Shown piece by piece: positions 16,864 to 26,585 of a DNA stretch of 64,000 bases. A model generated the notes under the pieces. That model was not told the origin of the DNA. It made no database searches and was given only the letters and a program-made list of their open reading frames with translations. Location: positions 15,031 through 79,030 of the forward strand of contig JAWKSZ010000030.1 in NCBI GenBank assembly GCA_041402045.1, read 5' to 3'. Origin of the DNA: JAGQRJ01 sp041402045 (GTDB lineage Bacteria > Planctomycetota > J058). The translations under genes were made by a program, and so were the position numbers. The stretch's first letter is position 1; every line of letters begins with the position of its first letter.

Positions 16864-17316
16864 ATGACCCGGATCCTGTTCGTGTGCCTGGGCAACATTT
16901 GCCGCTCCCCGCTGGGGGAGGGGGTGTGCCGGCACCTGGCCGAGGAGCTGGGGGTCGAGGTCGAGGTCGACTCGGCGGGCACCGCCGCCTACCACGCGGG
17001 GGAGGCCCCGGACCCGCGCAGCCACAGCGTCGCCGCCAAGCACGGGGTCTCCCTGGCCGGGCAGAAGGCGCGGCAGGTCGCCGCGCAGGACTTCGAGCGC
17101 TTCGACCTGATCCTGGCCATGGACGCCGCGAACCTGCGCGACCTGCGCGACCGCTGCCCTAAGGGCGCCAAGGCCACGCTCAAGCTCATGCGCGACTACG
17201 ACCCTGAGGGGACCGGCGACGTCCCCGACCCCTACTACGGCGGCCCCGGGGGCTTCGACACGGTCTACGGCATGGTCGAGCGCAGCTGCCGAGCGCTGCT
17301 CGAGTCGCTGGGGTGA
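16864..17316 (+). CDS. low-molecular-weight protein tyrosine phosphatase
   Basis: 150 residues, normal for the family. The P-loop CLGNICRSP sits at residues 8-16 (nucleophile Cys8, Arg14), and the general acid lies in VPDPYYGG near residue 120. It dephosphorylates phosphotyrosine or acts as an arsenate-reductase-like fold member; the DPYYG motif favours a phosphatase. GGAGGG precedes the ATG. Its stop overlaps the start of the fructosamine-kinase-like gene by four bases, so the two are coupled. Confidence 0.92.
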   Translation: MTRILFVCLGNICRSPLGEGVCRHLAEELGVEVEVDSAGTAAYHAGEAPDPRSHSVAAKHGVSLAGQKARQVAAQDFERFDLILAMDAANLRDLRDRCPKGAKATLKLMRDYDPEGTGDVPDPYYGGPGGFDTVYGMVERSCRALLESLG

Positions 17317-18195
17317 GCCGCGAGCGCGCCCTGGCCGCGGCCTTTGCCGAGGCCCTGGGGGTCGACGTGCCCCAGGTGGCCCTCGAGCCGGTGGGCGGCG
17401 GGTGTATCAACCAGGCCGCGGTGTGCGAGGTCGCCGGCGAGCGCTGGTTCGTGAAGTGGAACGACCGGCCCCTGGCCGGTCAATTCGCGGCGGAGGCGGC
17501 CGGGCTCGCGGCCCTGGCCGCGGCAGAGAGCGGGCTCGTCGTCCCTTCGGTGCTCGTGCACTCGGACGTCCCGGGCGCGGCGTTCCTCGTCCTGGGCTAC
17601 CTCGAGCGCGGCGCCCGCGGCCCGGGCTTCGACGAGGCGCTGGGCCGGGGGCTGGCCGCGCTGCACCGCTCCAGCGCCCCCGAGTTCGGGTTCGCGCTGG
17701 ACGGCTACTGCGGGGCCACCCCGCAGCCCAACGCCCGCTGCGCGAGCTGGCTGGAGTTCTACCGCGAGCGGCGCCTGGGCCACCAGCTCACCCTGGCCCG
17801 CGCCGCGGGCTTCCCGAGCGAGGGCTTCCGCGCGGGCCAGCGGCTGCTCGCGCGTCTCGAGGCCTGGATCGAGGACGACGAGCCCCCGGCGCTGATCCAC
17901 GGGGACCTGTGGTCGGGCAACCTCTACCCCTGCGCCGGCGGGCGGCCCGGCCTGGTCGACCCCGCTGCCTACTACGGGCACCGGGAGGCGGAGCTGGGCA
18001 TGATGACCCTGTTCGGCGGGTTCTCGCAGCGGGTGTTCGCGGCCTACGACGAGGCGTTCCCCCTCGCAGCGGGGTGGCGCGAGCGCCTGGGCCTCTACAG
18101 GCTCTATCACGTGCTCAGCAAAGCCCCACCATTTCAACCTGTTTGGCGGAGGCTACGCCTCGCAAGCCGAGTCGCTGATCCGGCGCTATCTGTGA
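17313..18195 (+). CDS. fructosamine kinase family protein, 3' frameshift
   Basis: An aminoglycoside-phosphotransferase-fold kinase. Motifs are VGGGCINQAAVCEV, WFVKWN, FLVLGYLERG, the catalytic loop ALIHGDLWSGNLY and the metal-binding LVDPAAYYGHREAELGMM. The frame as written runs on to 18257 with nonsense after 18120. Removing one base from the A/C run at 18120-18127 restores HHFNLFGGGYASQAESLIRR and a TGA at 18193, the expected C-terminus. Members phosphorylate ketoamines on glycated proteins (deglycation) or small ribulosamines. It overlaps the tyrosine phosphatase gene, the usual neighbourhood for this family. Confidence 0.88.
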
Positions 18196-18346
18196 CCCCA
18201 CCCCCTGACACGAGGCGGTCGGCCATGAACGCAAGTCACCGATCGTCAGCCACTTGAGCCCGCTCGCGATTTAACGCAATGCATCTTGCGAGGATTAGAC
18301 CTCAACGCCACAGTTGAAGGGCCGAGAGTGAGAGAGGAGACCGCCG

Positions 18347-20287
18347 TTGCGCACCACCGGTTACTCGTCCCTCCCCCTCTACGCGCTCTTGGGCCTGGTC
18401 GGCGCCGGGCTCCTGGCGCTGGACCTCACCACCTCCACCGCAGTCGGCGCGGCCTACGTCGCGATCGTCGTCGTGGCGCGGGGCATGGGGGCTCGCCCTC
18501 GCGAGCTGTGGTTCGCCGGCGGGCTCGCCTGCGCCCTGATCCTGGTGGGGCTGGCCGGTGAGCCTGCGGGTCCGACCCTCGCCGCGCTCTGCGCCGCTGC
18601 CCTGGGCCTCGTGGTCACGAGCATGGCCACCGCCTGCAGCCTCCGCGGCTGCCACGCCGCCGCGACGCAGCTCCCCTACGCCGAGCTCTACGCCGAGATC
18701 GTGGACTCCTCGCGCAACGCGTCCCTGGTCGTCGACAAGGACCTGCGGGTGGTCTCGCTCAACCGGACCTACATGGAGTGGTTCCGACCCCAGGCCTCGC
18801 GCTGCGACCTCCTGCTGCAGCCCTTCACGGCGATCGATCGAGGGCGCTGGGACCTGCCCGGGCTGGTGACCTCCATGCGGGCCCTCCTCGCTCGCGAGCA
18901 AGACACCCGCGCCGCCCTCGACTTCGAGGTCGGCCAGGACCTCCCCCGCCAGGGCGTGCGGACCCTGAACCTCACCGTGCGTAAGGTCAGCCACCTCGGC
19001 GAGGGGCTGTGCCTGCTCGTGACCTGCGAGGACGTCACCGAGCGCAAGGAGTCCCTGCGCGAGCTGCGCCGCTCCCACAGCAACCTGCGCCGCACGACGG
19101 CCAAGCTCGAAGAGACCAAGGAGCGCCTGGCCCAGGCCGAGCGGCTCGAGGCGATCGGCCGGCTCGCCGGCGGCGTGGCCCACGACTACAACAACATGCT
19201 CTCGGCGATCCTCGGGTTCTCCGACCTCGCCTCCAGCCGGCTCCCGGCCGACCACCCGGTGCAGGCCTTCCTGGGCACGATCCGCGAGGCCGGCCAGCAG
19301 TCCGCCGCGCTGACTCGCCAGCTCCTGGCGTTCGGGCGCAAGTCGATCCTCTCGCCCAAGGTCGTGGACCTGAACGAGACCCTGCACAGCGCCAACAAGC
19401 TCCTCGAGCGCCTGATCGGCGAAGACATTCGGATCGAGTTCGAGCCGGGGACCAAGCTCGGCCCGGTCTACGTCGACCCGGTGCAAATGGAGCAGGCGGT
19501 GGTGAACCTGGCGCTCAACGCCCGCGACGCCATGCCCCAAGGCGGACTGCTGCACCTGCGCACGAGCAACGTGCACCTGCGGGACAACGAGGCCAAGGCG
19601 ATCGAAGCCGAGCTCACCGGCGGCAACTACGTGCTGCTCGAGGTCCGCGACACCGGCACGGGCATGGACGAGGAGGTCCTGGCCCATATCTTCGAGCCGT
19701 TCTTCACCACCAAGGACCCGGCCCACGGCACGGGCCTCGGCCTCGCGAGCATTCACGGCTTCGTCAAGCAGTCCGGCGGCGCGATCTGCGCGGAGAGCGA
19801 GCTGGGCCAGGGCTCGGTGTTCCGGCTCTACCTGCCCCACGTGAGCTTCCCCGCGGCGACCCGCCCCTCGGAGACCGCCGCCGCCCCGCGGCTGCGCGGC
19901 ACCGAGACGATCCTCGTGGTCGAGGACGAGGCCGTGGTGCGCGGGGTCATGCTCGAGGCCCTGGGGAGCCACGGCTACCAGGTCCTGCTCGCCGCCGACG
20001 CCTACGAGGGGCTGCGGCTGTGCGAGGACTACCCCGACACGATCGACATGATCATTACCGACGTGGTCATGCCCGGCATGAACGGCAAGGAGTTCATCGC
20101 GAACCTCCCGCCCAAGCGCAAGGGCGCGCGCGTGCTCTACACCTCGGGCTACACCGAGACCCGCGTGCTCAGCCACGGGATCGACGGCGAGCAGGTCATG
20201 TTCATGCCCAAGCCGATCAACGTGACCGACCTCCTGAGCCTGGTGCGCGAGATCCTCGACGGCTCGCTGACGCCCTCCTCGCCCTAG
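18347..20287 (+). CDS. hybrid sensor histidine kinase / response regulator
   Basis: 646 residues from a TTG start (GAGAGGAGA upstream). Three or four transmembrane helices occupy residues 1-100 and a PAS-like domain about 115-230. The HisKA helix carries GRLAGGVAHDYNNMLSAILG (phospho-His near 285), and the HATPase follows with NLALNARDAM, DTGTGMDEEV and GTGLGLASIHG. The C-terminal receiver domain (about 520-640) has VVEDEAVVRG, the phospho-Asp in IITDVVMPGMNG and a Lys in FMPKPI. The HDYNN form of the H-box is typical of this hybrid kinase class. The input signal is not evident; no separate output regulator lies nearby. Confidence 0.92.
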   Translation: MRTTGYSSLPLYALLGLVGAGLLALDLTTSTAVGAAYVAIVVVARGMGARPRELWFAGGLACALILVGLAGEPAGPTLAALCAAALGLVVTSMATACSLRGCHAAATQLPYAELYAEIVDSSRNASLVVDKDLRVVSLNRTYMEWFRPQASRCDLLLQPFTAIDRGRWDLPGLVTSMRALLAREQDTRAALDFEVGQDLPRQGVRTLNLTVRKVSHLGEGLCLLVTCEDVTERKESLRELRRSHSNLRRTTAKLEETKERLAQAERLEAIGRLAGGVAHDYNNMLSAILGFSDLASSRLPADHPVQAFLGTIREAGQQSAALTRQLLAFGRKSILSPKVVDLNETLHSANKLLERLIGEDIRIEFEPGTKLGPVYVDPVQMEQAVVNLALNARDAMPQGGLLHLRTSNVHLRDNEAKAIEAELTGGNYVLLEVRDTGTGMDEEVLAHIFEPFFTTKDPAHGTGLGLASIHGFVKQSGGAICAESELGQGSVFRLYLPHVSFPAATRPSETAAAPRLRGTETILVVEDEAVVRGVMLEALGSHGYQVLLAADAYEGLRLCEDYPDTIDMIITDVVMPGMNGKEFIANLPPKRKGARVLYTSGYTETRVLSHGIDGEQVMFMPKPINVTDLLSLVREILDGSLTPSSP

Positions 20288-20366
20288 TGGGGTTACGTGG
20301 CCGGCGACCAACGCAGTCGGCGACGACGAGGGCATGCGAGGGCACTACCCTGTTAGCGGACAGAGC

Positions 20367-20900
20367 CTAGCTCTCGACCGGACGGGGAGCGCCTTCCAGC
20401 GCGAGGCACAGCGCCCCGCCTTCGGGGGTCGGCTTCGCCGACCCCTCGATCGTCAGGAGTTGCTTCGCAGCGTGCCGGGCGCATGTCAACGGGCTGCTCG
20501 TCAGTCGCCCGCACGTGGGCGTCCCCGCCCGAGCTCGGGGCCTCCGGCGCGCGGAGGACCTCCGCGAGCGCAGGTAGCCGTCGAGGACCTCCACGCACAG
20601 CGCCTCGAGGGCTGCCCGCGCTCTCCGCGAGCTGGTCCAGCCGCGCGAACCGTCGAGGGCGGAAGGCGCACCGGGTGTCGCTGCACCCCCTCGCGTTCGC
20701 CGTAGCCCCCGAGGGCCTCGGCCACCGCGTGCCGGTGCGCCCGGTGCAGCGCGGCCAACCGGGCGCTGAGCGCCTCGAGCTCGCGCTCCTCGGCCTGGGC
20801 CGCGTCCAGCGCGCGCAGCTCCTGCCTCGGTGCGCTCGTGGGCGGCGACCTCCCGCTCCAGGGCCTCGAGCCGCGCGTCCACGTCGTCCTCGGGCTCGCT
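20367..20900 (-). pseudogene. degraded or frameshifted coiled-coil ORF
   Basis: Reverse-strand pieces in different frames join into one helical protein: DDVDARLEALEREVAAHERT, then LRALDAAQAEERELEALSAQ, then RFARLDQLAESAGS, LEALCVEVLDGYLRS and a tail KQLLTIEGSAKPTPEGGAL ending at 20367. At least three frame changes are needed. The N-terminal half is charged and heptad-like. No family is recognised. It may be an intact gene damaged by assembly errors or a true pseudogene; the start lies between 20880 and 20990. Confidence 0.4.
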
Positions 20901-21162
20901 CGCTGCCGCCTCCTCGCCGCCCGATCCTCGGCCCCGAGCCGCGGGACGTCGGCTTCGGCGACTGGCCGCGACAGGGCCTCCGGCTATACGAGCACCCCTG
21001 AGCGACCGCCGGCTGAGAACCTGGAGCGCTCGCGGCGCCGCGCTACCGGACCTCGGCGGGCGCCGGGCCCGGATCTGCCGAGCGCCGGTGGGCGACCGTG
21101 GGCGCTCAGGATCGCGGTCCGCGACGCGCCTCGGCCCCGAGCGCGCGCGGCGACGCCGCGGA

Positions 21163-21702
21163 TCAGAACAGCCAGCGGGCGAAGGTGCGGGTGACGGTGG
21201 GCATGACCGCGTAGGTCATGAGCAGCACGATCGTGCCCACCGAGAGCGCCTCCAGCGCCAGCGGCGGCCCCGCGAACGCGCCCTTGATCGCCCGGGGCAC
21301 GAAGTGCACCAGCGGCCAGATCACGCAGAAGGTGGCCAGGGCCATTTTCCACTTGGTGGGCGCCCGGCCCTGGTGCTCCTCCGGTGAGAACAGGAACTCC
21401 AGGCTGTGGTAGTTCAGCCGCGGCGCCTCGTCGGTGAACTGGTGGGTCTGTTCGAGCCAGGCTTTGCGCTCCTCGGAGCCGATCCAGGCGTCGAGGTGGG
21501 GGTAAGTGTCGAAGCGGAAGATCGAGACGAACACGTTCTCGCCGGGCTCGCAGGGACGGATCACCTCGGTGCCGAGGTAGCCCGGGAAGCGCCGGCTCGC
21601 CGCCGAGATCCCCTGCATCCAGCGTTGAAACGCCGCCTCGTCCCCGGGTCGCACCGTGTGGTGCGCCAGGACGGTCACCGGCTGGCTGCTCGCGTCGTTC
21701 AC
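21163..21702 (-). CDS. ABM (antibiotic biosynthesis monooxygenase)-like protein with C-terminal membrane helices
   Basis: 179 residues from a GTG at 21702 with GGAGGTG directly upstream. The N-terminal ~95 residues match ABM/dimeric alpha-beta barrel proteins (VTVLAHHTVRPGDEAAFQRW, GYLGTEVIRP, FRFDTYPHLDAWIGSEER). The C-terminal half has two transmembrane helices (about 120-142 and 150-172). Such fused forms are widespread and uncharacterised; haem or quinone-type chemistry is known for some ABM proteins but cannot be claimed here. Divergent from the TM2 gene. Confidence 0.75.
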   Translation of the reverse strand: MNDASSQPVTVLAHHTVRPGDEAAFQRWMQGISAASRRFPGYLGTEVIRPCEPGENVFVSIFRFDTYPHLDAWIGSEERKAWLEQTHQFTDEAPRLNYHSLEFLFSPEEHQGRAPTKWKMALATFCVIWPLVHFVPRAIKGAFAGPPLALEALSVGTIVLLMTYAVMPTVTRTFARWLF

Positions 21703-21839
21703 CGCACCTCCTGCCCCCACGTCGCCACACTCCCCAGGACGAGGCAAGACTCGTCGCAGCAGGAAAATCGAGGCCCGCTCCCCATCCTCTGCCCCTCGGC
21801 CAGAGACACCTCTGGGCGAGAGCCCGAACGGAGGTGTGC

Positions 21840-22052
21840 ATGCGGCGCCGGAGCTTCGTGGTCGCGTATCTGCTGTGGTTCTTCCTGGGCCTCCTGGGGA
21901 TCCACCGCTTCTATCTAGGACGCCCCGTGAGCGGGGTGATCTGGCTGCTGACCGGCGGCTTGCTGGGGGTCGGCTGGCTGATCGACCTCGTGTGGACGGC
22001 GGTCATGGTCGAGGACGAGAACCGCCTCCGGCTGGGCTACAGCTACGCCTAA
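21840..22052 (+). CDS. TM2 domain protein
   Basis: 70 residues with two transmembrane helices joined by the TM2 signature LGIHRFYLGRPVSGV and ending GWLIDLVWTAVMVEDEN. GGAGGTG stands upstream of the ATG at 21840. TM2 proteins are short membrane proteins of poorly known role in bacteria. Likely monocistronic. Confidence 0.85.
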   Translation: MRRRSFVVAYLLWFFLGLLGIHRFYLGRPVSGVIWLLTGGLLGVGWLIDLVWTAVMVEDENRLRLGYSYA

Positions 22053-22119
22053 ACACTGACGCAGCAACCGCTCGAGCCTGGCTTCACGCTCCCTGCTTGA
22101 TCTTCCGCGCGCGCTCGGC

Positions 22120-22147
22120 TACAAACAATCCGTCTGGACTGTTTGTA
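22120..22147. promoter_or_regulatory. 28-bp palindromic operator touching the tetR start codon
   Basis: Perfect eight-base arms TACAAACA (22120-22127) and TGTTTGTA (22140-22147) plus inner TCC...GGA (22129-22131, 22136-22138) form an imperfect 28-base palindrome. The last A is the A of the tetR ATG. It is AT-rich in a very GC-rich setting, as expected for a TetR-family autoregulatory operator. There is no ribosome-binding site, so tetR is probably read from a leaderless message. Confidence 0.75.
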
Positions 22148-22740
22148 TGCGACGCACCCAAGCCGAACGCAGCGCGACCACCCAGGCCCGGGTCCTGGAG
22201 GCGACCTGCGCGTCCCTCGCCGAGCTGGGCTACCCGGGCACCACCCACGCCGTGATCTGCGAGCGCGCGGGGGTCTCCCGCGGGGCGTTGCTGCACCACT
22301 TCCCCACCAAGGCCGCGCTCATGGCGGCCGCGGTCGAGCACCTGTTCGCGCAGCGCCACGCGGCGTTCCGCAGCGCCTTGGCCGACCTCCCCTCCGCCGG
22401 ACGCTTGCAGGCGGCCTTCGCGCAGCTCTGGGAGATCTACGGCGGACCGACCCTCGGCGCCTGGCAGGAGCTGGTCGTCGCCTCGCGCACCGACCCCGCG
22501 CTGCGCGAGCACGTGGCCGCGGTCAACGCGCGCTTCCGCGCCGACGCCGAGGCGACCTTCCGCGCGCTGTTCGGCCTGCCCGCGGCGGCGCCGGTCGGCC
22601 CCGCGCTGAGCCTGGCGTTGGCGGCCCTCGACGGCCTCGCGCTGAACCACGTTCTCGAAGTCGACGACACCGCTGCGCGCGCCGCCCTCGACGAGCTGGC
22701 GCGCCTGGCCGGGTCCTGGCTCCCCGGAGGCGCCCCGTGA
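22147..22740 (+). CDS. TetR/AcrR family transcriptional regulator
   Basis: 197 residues. The N-terminal HTH is typical (TTHAVICERAGVSRGALLHH, then FPTKAALMAAAVEHLF). The C-terminal ligand-binding domain is all-helical and ends LARLAGSWLPGGAP. It likely represses itself and the overlapping amidohydrolase gene through the palindrome at 22120-22147. The next gene starts within its stop codon (GTGA), so both are one transcription unit. Confidence 0.92.
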   Translation: MRRTQAERSATTQARVLEATCASLAELGYPGTTHAVICERAGVSRGALLHHFPTKAALMAAAVEHLFAQRHAAFRSALADLPSAGRLQAAFAQLWEIYGGPTLGAWQELVVASRTDPALREHVAAVNARFRADAEATFRALFGLPAAAPVGPALSLALAALDGLALNHVLEVDDTAARAALDELARLAGSWLPGGAP

Positions 22741-24509
22741 GCGACGAGGTCCTGATCCAAGGCGGCACGGTCTACGACGGCAACGGCGGCCCCGGGCTCG
22801 CCGCGGACCTGCGGATCCGCGAGGGACGAATCGCCGAGCTCGGGCCGGGCCTGGAGCCCGGCCCTGGCGCCCGGGTGATCGACGCCCGCGGGCGCTGGGT
22901 CACGCCCGGGTTCCTCGACCTGCACACCCACTACGACGCCGAGGTCGAGTTCGACCCGTCCCTGCACGAGAGCCTGCGCCACGGCGTGACCACGGTCGTG
23001 ACCGGGAGCTGCAGCCTGAGCATGGTCATGGGGGAGCCGCGGGACCTGGCGGATCAGTTCTGCCGGGTCGAGGCGATCCCGCGCCCGGTCGTCCTGCCGC
23101 TCCTCGAGCGGGTCAAGGACTGGGACGGCCCGCGGGAGTACGTCGAGCACCTGCGCAGCCTGCCCCTGGGACCGAACGTGGCCTGCCTGCTCGGGCACAG
23201 CACGATCCGCAGCGCGGTCATGGGCCTCGAGCGCAGCGTGACCCGTGGCGAGCGCCCGACCGAGGCCGAGCTCCAGCGCATGGACGCGCTCCTGGACGAG
23301 GCGCTGGACGCGGGGTTCGTGGGGCTCTCGGTGAGCACCCTGCCCTGGGACAAGCTCGACGGCGAGGCCTTCCGCAGCCGCCCCATGCCGTCGGTGTTCG
23401 CGTCCTGGCGCGAATACCGCCGGCTGGCCAAGCGCCTGCGCGCGCGGGGTCGCGTGCTGCAGGCGGTGCCGAACATTTCCACCAAGGTCAACGTGTTCCT
23501 GTTCCTCCTGCTCAGCGCGGGGCTGTTCGTGCGGCGGGCGTTGAAGACGACGTTGATCTCCATGATGGACGTGCGCGCCGATCGCTTCGCGTTCCGGATC
23601 GCCGGGCTCCTGGCCCGGGTCGTGAACCGGTGCTCGGCGGCGACTTCCGCATGCAGGCCCTCCCCGAGCCCTTCGACCTCTACGCCGACGGCATGGATAT
23701 CGTCGTGTTCGAGGAGTTCGAGGCCGGGACCGCGGCGCTGCACGTGACCGACCAGCTCGCGCGCACCGAGCTCCTGCGCGACCCGGCCTACCGCGCGCGC
23801 TTCAAGCGCCAGTGGCGACGCAAGCTCGTGCCTCGGGCCTACCACCGGGACCTGCGCTTCGCGGAGGTCCTGGAGTGCCCTGACCCGAGCGTGGTCGGCA
23901 AGACCTTCGCCCAGCTCGGGAGGAGCGCGATCAGGCCGCGGTCGACGTTCCTGGACCTCGTGATCGAGCACGGCCGCGCGCTGCTGGTACACGCTCATGG
24001 GCAACGACCGCCCGCGCTGGCTGGAGTGGATCGTGACCCACCCCGACATTCTGATCGGGTTCTCGGACGCCGGCGCGCACCTGCGCAACATGGCCCACTA
24101 CAACTTCCCCCAGCGTCTGCTCAAGCGCGTGCGCGACGCCGAGCGCGCCGGCGCGCCGTTCATGAGCGTAGGCCGCGCGGTCGAGCGCCTGAGCGGCGAG
24201 CTCGCGCGCTGGCTGGACCTCGACGCGGGCGTGCTCGAGGTAGGCCGCCGGGCCGACGTGGTCGTGCTCGACCCCGAGGCCCTCGACGACGCGGTGGAGG
24301 CGATCCACGAGGAGCCCGTGCCCGAGCTCGACGGCCTGGCGCGGCTCGTGCGCCGGAACCCGCGGGTCGTCGACGCCGTCCTGGTCAACGGCCGGCTCGC
24401 GGTCGAGCGCGGCGAGCCCCTGCCCGAGGTCGGCCGCGCCCCCGGCTTCGGGCGCGTGCTCGCCGCGGGCGCGCCGGCCGAGGCCTCTCCGGCCCTCACC
24501 CCGGCTTAG
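22737..24509 (+). CDS. amidohydrolase, N-acyl-D-amino-acid deacylase-like, two frameshifts
   Basis: GTG at 22737. The first part has LIQGGTVYDGNGGPG, TPGFLDLHTHYDAEVEFDPS (metal ligands) and GVTTVVTGSCSLS. A frame change near 23628 (one G missing; repair gives NRVLGGDFRMQALPEPFDLY) and another near 23985 lead to the last part, TLMGNDRPRWLEWIVTHP, FSDAGAHLRNMAHYNF and LEVGRRADVVVLDPEAL. The whole is about 590 residues, right for amidohydrolase-3/D-aminoacylase-type enzymes, which remove N-acyl groups from D-amino acids or related amides with Zn. The TetR gene upstream probably responds to the substrate or product. Confidence 0.82.
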
Positions 24510-24562
24510 GCCACCCCTGGCCCCGGTCGCGCGCTCGTGCTGCGATCGGAGCCGGAGGCGCC

Positions 24563-24886
24563 ATGCTCGCTCTGCTCCCCGTCGTGCTGTTCGCGCTGCC
24601 GCTGATCGCGGTGGTGTTCGCCGCCGTGCTCTACGCCAGCTTCCACCGCGAGCACCTGGGACGCGCGGGCCCCTGCGTGATCTTCGGCGGCTGCCTGGTG
24701 GAGGTCGCGCTGCTCACGAGCCTGGGGTTCCAGGCGACGATCCAGCTCGGCGCGCTGTCCCACGAGGCGCTGACCACCGCGGCGATCGGCGTGGGGATCG
24801 TCAGCGCGCTGTGCGGGACCCTGGGCTGGAGCCTCGTGCTCCTCGCGGTGTTCCTCGACCGCGGACCGCTGGAGGAGCTGGACTGA
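24563..24886 (+). CDS. small three-helix membrane protein
   Basis: 107 residues, ATG preceded by CGGAGGCGCC. Hydrophobic segments at about 3-27, 38-60 and 70-97; a short His/Arg loop (SFHREHLGRAG) lies between the first two. No family is recognised. It stands alone 50 bases after the amidohydrolase. Confidence 0.6.
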   Translation: MLALLPVVLFALPLIAVVFAAVLYASFHREHLGRAGPCVIFGGCLVEVALLTSLGFQATIQLGALSHEALTTAAIGVGIVSALCGTLGWSLVLLAVFLDRGPLEELD

Positions 24887-25106
24887 CGCGCGGGGAGCTT
24901 CCCCTTCTCCCCGTTCCACCATTTGACGCTGGCTGCTTCCATGGGACCTCTCGAAGCTCGACATGAACCGTCGCCGAATCGCGTGCCGACTCGTCAAGGC
25001 GTCCCTCCGCGAGGCACGTGCCTGCGCAAGGCCAGGCTCGACGCGGTCTCGTTTCACGTCGGGCCCCGGATCGGACGTCCGGGTCACCGCGGTGTGCCCA
25101 GAGGAC

Positions 25107-25967
25107 TCAGCGCCAACGCGGCATGCGCTCGAGCACCGAGTCGTCCTCGAGCTCGGCGCACAGCGCCTCGAGGGCCGGGCGATCGGCGCCCTCCCAGCGC
25201 AGGTCGGCGAGGGAGTCCCGGAGCGGCACGTCGGTGCGCAGGACCCCCAGGTCGCGGTGCAGGAGTACTTCGCGCCGACGCACGCGCAGCGCCTCGGCCA
25301 GGCGCGCGGCCCCGCGGACCTCGACCTCCCACTCGGCCGCGTCCGCCGGGATCGCCTCCAAGGTGGGGTAGCGCGCGAGCACCGCAGCCGCCGACTTCCC
25401 GCCCCAGCCGGGGACCCCGGGCAGCCCGTCCGAGGGGTCGCCGACGAGCGCCTGGTAGTCGGGGATCTGCTCGGGGCGCACGCCGAAGCGCGCGCGGACC
25501 CCGGCCTCGTCGGTCACCCGCTTTCGGATCCGGTCCAGGACCACGACCCGCTCGCCGACCACGCACTGGAGCAGGTCCTTGTCGGTGGTGCAGATCACGA
25601 CCTGCTCTGCCTCGCCTCGGTAGCGCGCGGCGGCGGTCGCCAGCGCGTCGTCGGCTTCATAGCGCTTGACCAGGGGCCAGGCCACGAGCCCCAGCGCGCG
25701 CACGGCCTCGACCGCGAGCCCGTGCTGCCCTGCGATCGCGCGGTTGGGCCCCGCGCCCGCGGGCACCGGCCCCCGCGGGGCCACGGCCATGGCCTGATCC
25801 AGGGCCACCGCCACGTGGCTCACGTCGTCCTGGCGCAGGAGCGCGGCCAGGGTCTGGAGCAGCCCGCGCACCGCGCCGACCTCGCGCCCGTCGGCGACAG
25901 TCGCCCGTGGGGCGCCGAAGAAGCAGCGGAACAGCTCGAACGTGCCGTCGACCAGGTGCACCTTCAT
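25107..25967 (-). CDS. 5'-3' exonuclease (PolI-type 5' nuclease / FEN family)
   Basis: 286 residues. The N-terminal PIN-like nuclease domain has MKVHLVDGTFELFRCFFG, VAVALDQ and the acidic site YEADDALATAA ... VVICTTDKDLLQCV. The H3TH domain follows (YQALVGDPSDGLPGVPGWGGK, AAAVLARYPTLEAIPAD). It lacks polymerase domains, like stand-alone Xni/ExoIX proteins and actinobacterial 5'-3' exonucleases. It is likely involved in flap or primer processing. The ATG at 25967 has TAGAGT six bases upstream and no Shine-Dalgarno, hence probably leaderless. Confidence 0.9.
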   Translation of the reverse strand: MKVHLVDGTFELFRCFFGAPRATVADGREVGAVRGLLQTLAALLRQDDVSHVAVALDQAMAVAPRGPVPAGAGPNRAIAGQHGLAVEAVRALGLVAWPLVKRYEADDALATAAARYRGEAEQVVICTTDKDLLQCVVGERVVVLDRIRKRVTDEAGVRARFGVRPEQIPDYQALVGDPSDGLPGVPGWGGKSAAAVLARYPTLEAIPADAAEWEVEVRGAARLAEALRVRRREVLLHRDLGVLRTDVPLRDSLADLRWEGADRPALEALCAELEDDSVLERMPRWR

Positions 25968-25973
25968 GGCGGA

Positions 25974-25979
25974 ACTCTA
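25974..25979 (-). promoter_or_regulatory. -10-like TAGAGT, leaderless promoter candidate
   Basis: Reverse-strand TAGAGT, six bases (TCCGCC) before the exonuclease ATG. No ribosome-binding site fits in the gap. Confidence 0.45.
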
Positions 25980-26078
25980 CGTCCCGGCTGGCCCGCAGGG
26001 CGACTTATCTTTGATTTGAAGCTGGCGCTGAGCGGCCCCAGGGGCTATCACCTGCCGATCGCAACGTTCGGAGGCACC

Positions 26079-26564
26079 ATGCCCACCGCCACCAAGGACC
26101 ACTACGCTCCCCTCGATCCGGCCGAGTCGGCCGTCGCGGTCGACCCGACCCAGGTGGTCTACCTCGGCCCCTACTGCGACGAGGAGCACGCCCGTGAGGA
26201 GCTGACCCCGTTGCTCGCGAGCCACGGCGCGCGCCTCGAGAGCGCGGACGAGCCCGAGATCGGCGACCACCTGTTCAACGCGACCCTGCTCACCACGAGC
26301 GAGGGCATGTGGGTCGGCCTCCAGGCCCAATACGCCCTCGGCGCGAGCGACGAGTTCACCGAGTACGGCTTCCAGGCCGTGGCCGGCGGCGCCCAGGTGC
26401 GGATCCACCCGCTCAAGGGCGAGGGTCAGACCCTGCTGCGCACCGCCGCGATCGCCGAGTACCCGGGCAGCGCCGACGACGCCGCCAAGGCCGAGCTCTG
26501 CGCCCGCGGGAACACCGCGACCTGCACCGTCCGCCGCCTGATCGTGGAGCGGATCCCCGGCTAA
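26079..26564 (+). CDS. conserved-looking hypothetical protein
   Basis: 161 residues with GGAGGC before the ATG. Soluble, acidic, no signal peptide. Notable segments are VVYLGPYCDEEHAREELTPL and YGFQAVAGGAQVRIHPLKGE; four Cys in all. No family is recognised. It is transcribed away from the exonuclease and ends 21 bases before the convergent 832-residue gene. Confidence 0.65.
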   Translation: MPTATKDHYAPLDPAESAVAVDPTQVVYLGPYCDEEHAREELTPLLASHGARLESADEPEIGDHLFNATLLTTSEGMWVGLQAQYALGASDEFTEYGFQAVAGGAQVRIHPLKGEGQTLLRTAAIAEYPGSADDAAKAELCARGNTATCTVRRLIVERIPG

Positions 26565-26585
26565 CGCCGCCCTCGATCGAGCTGC

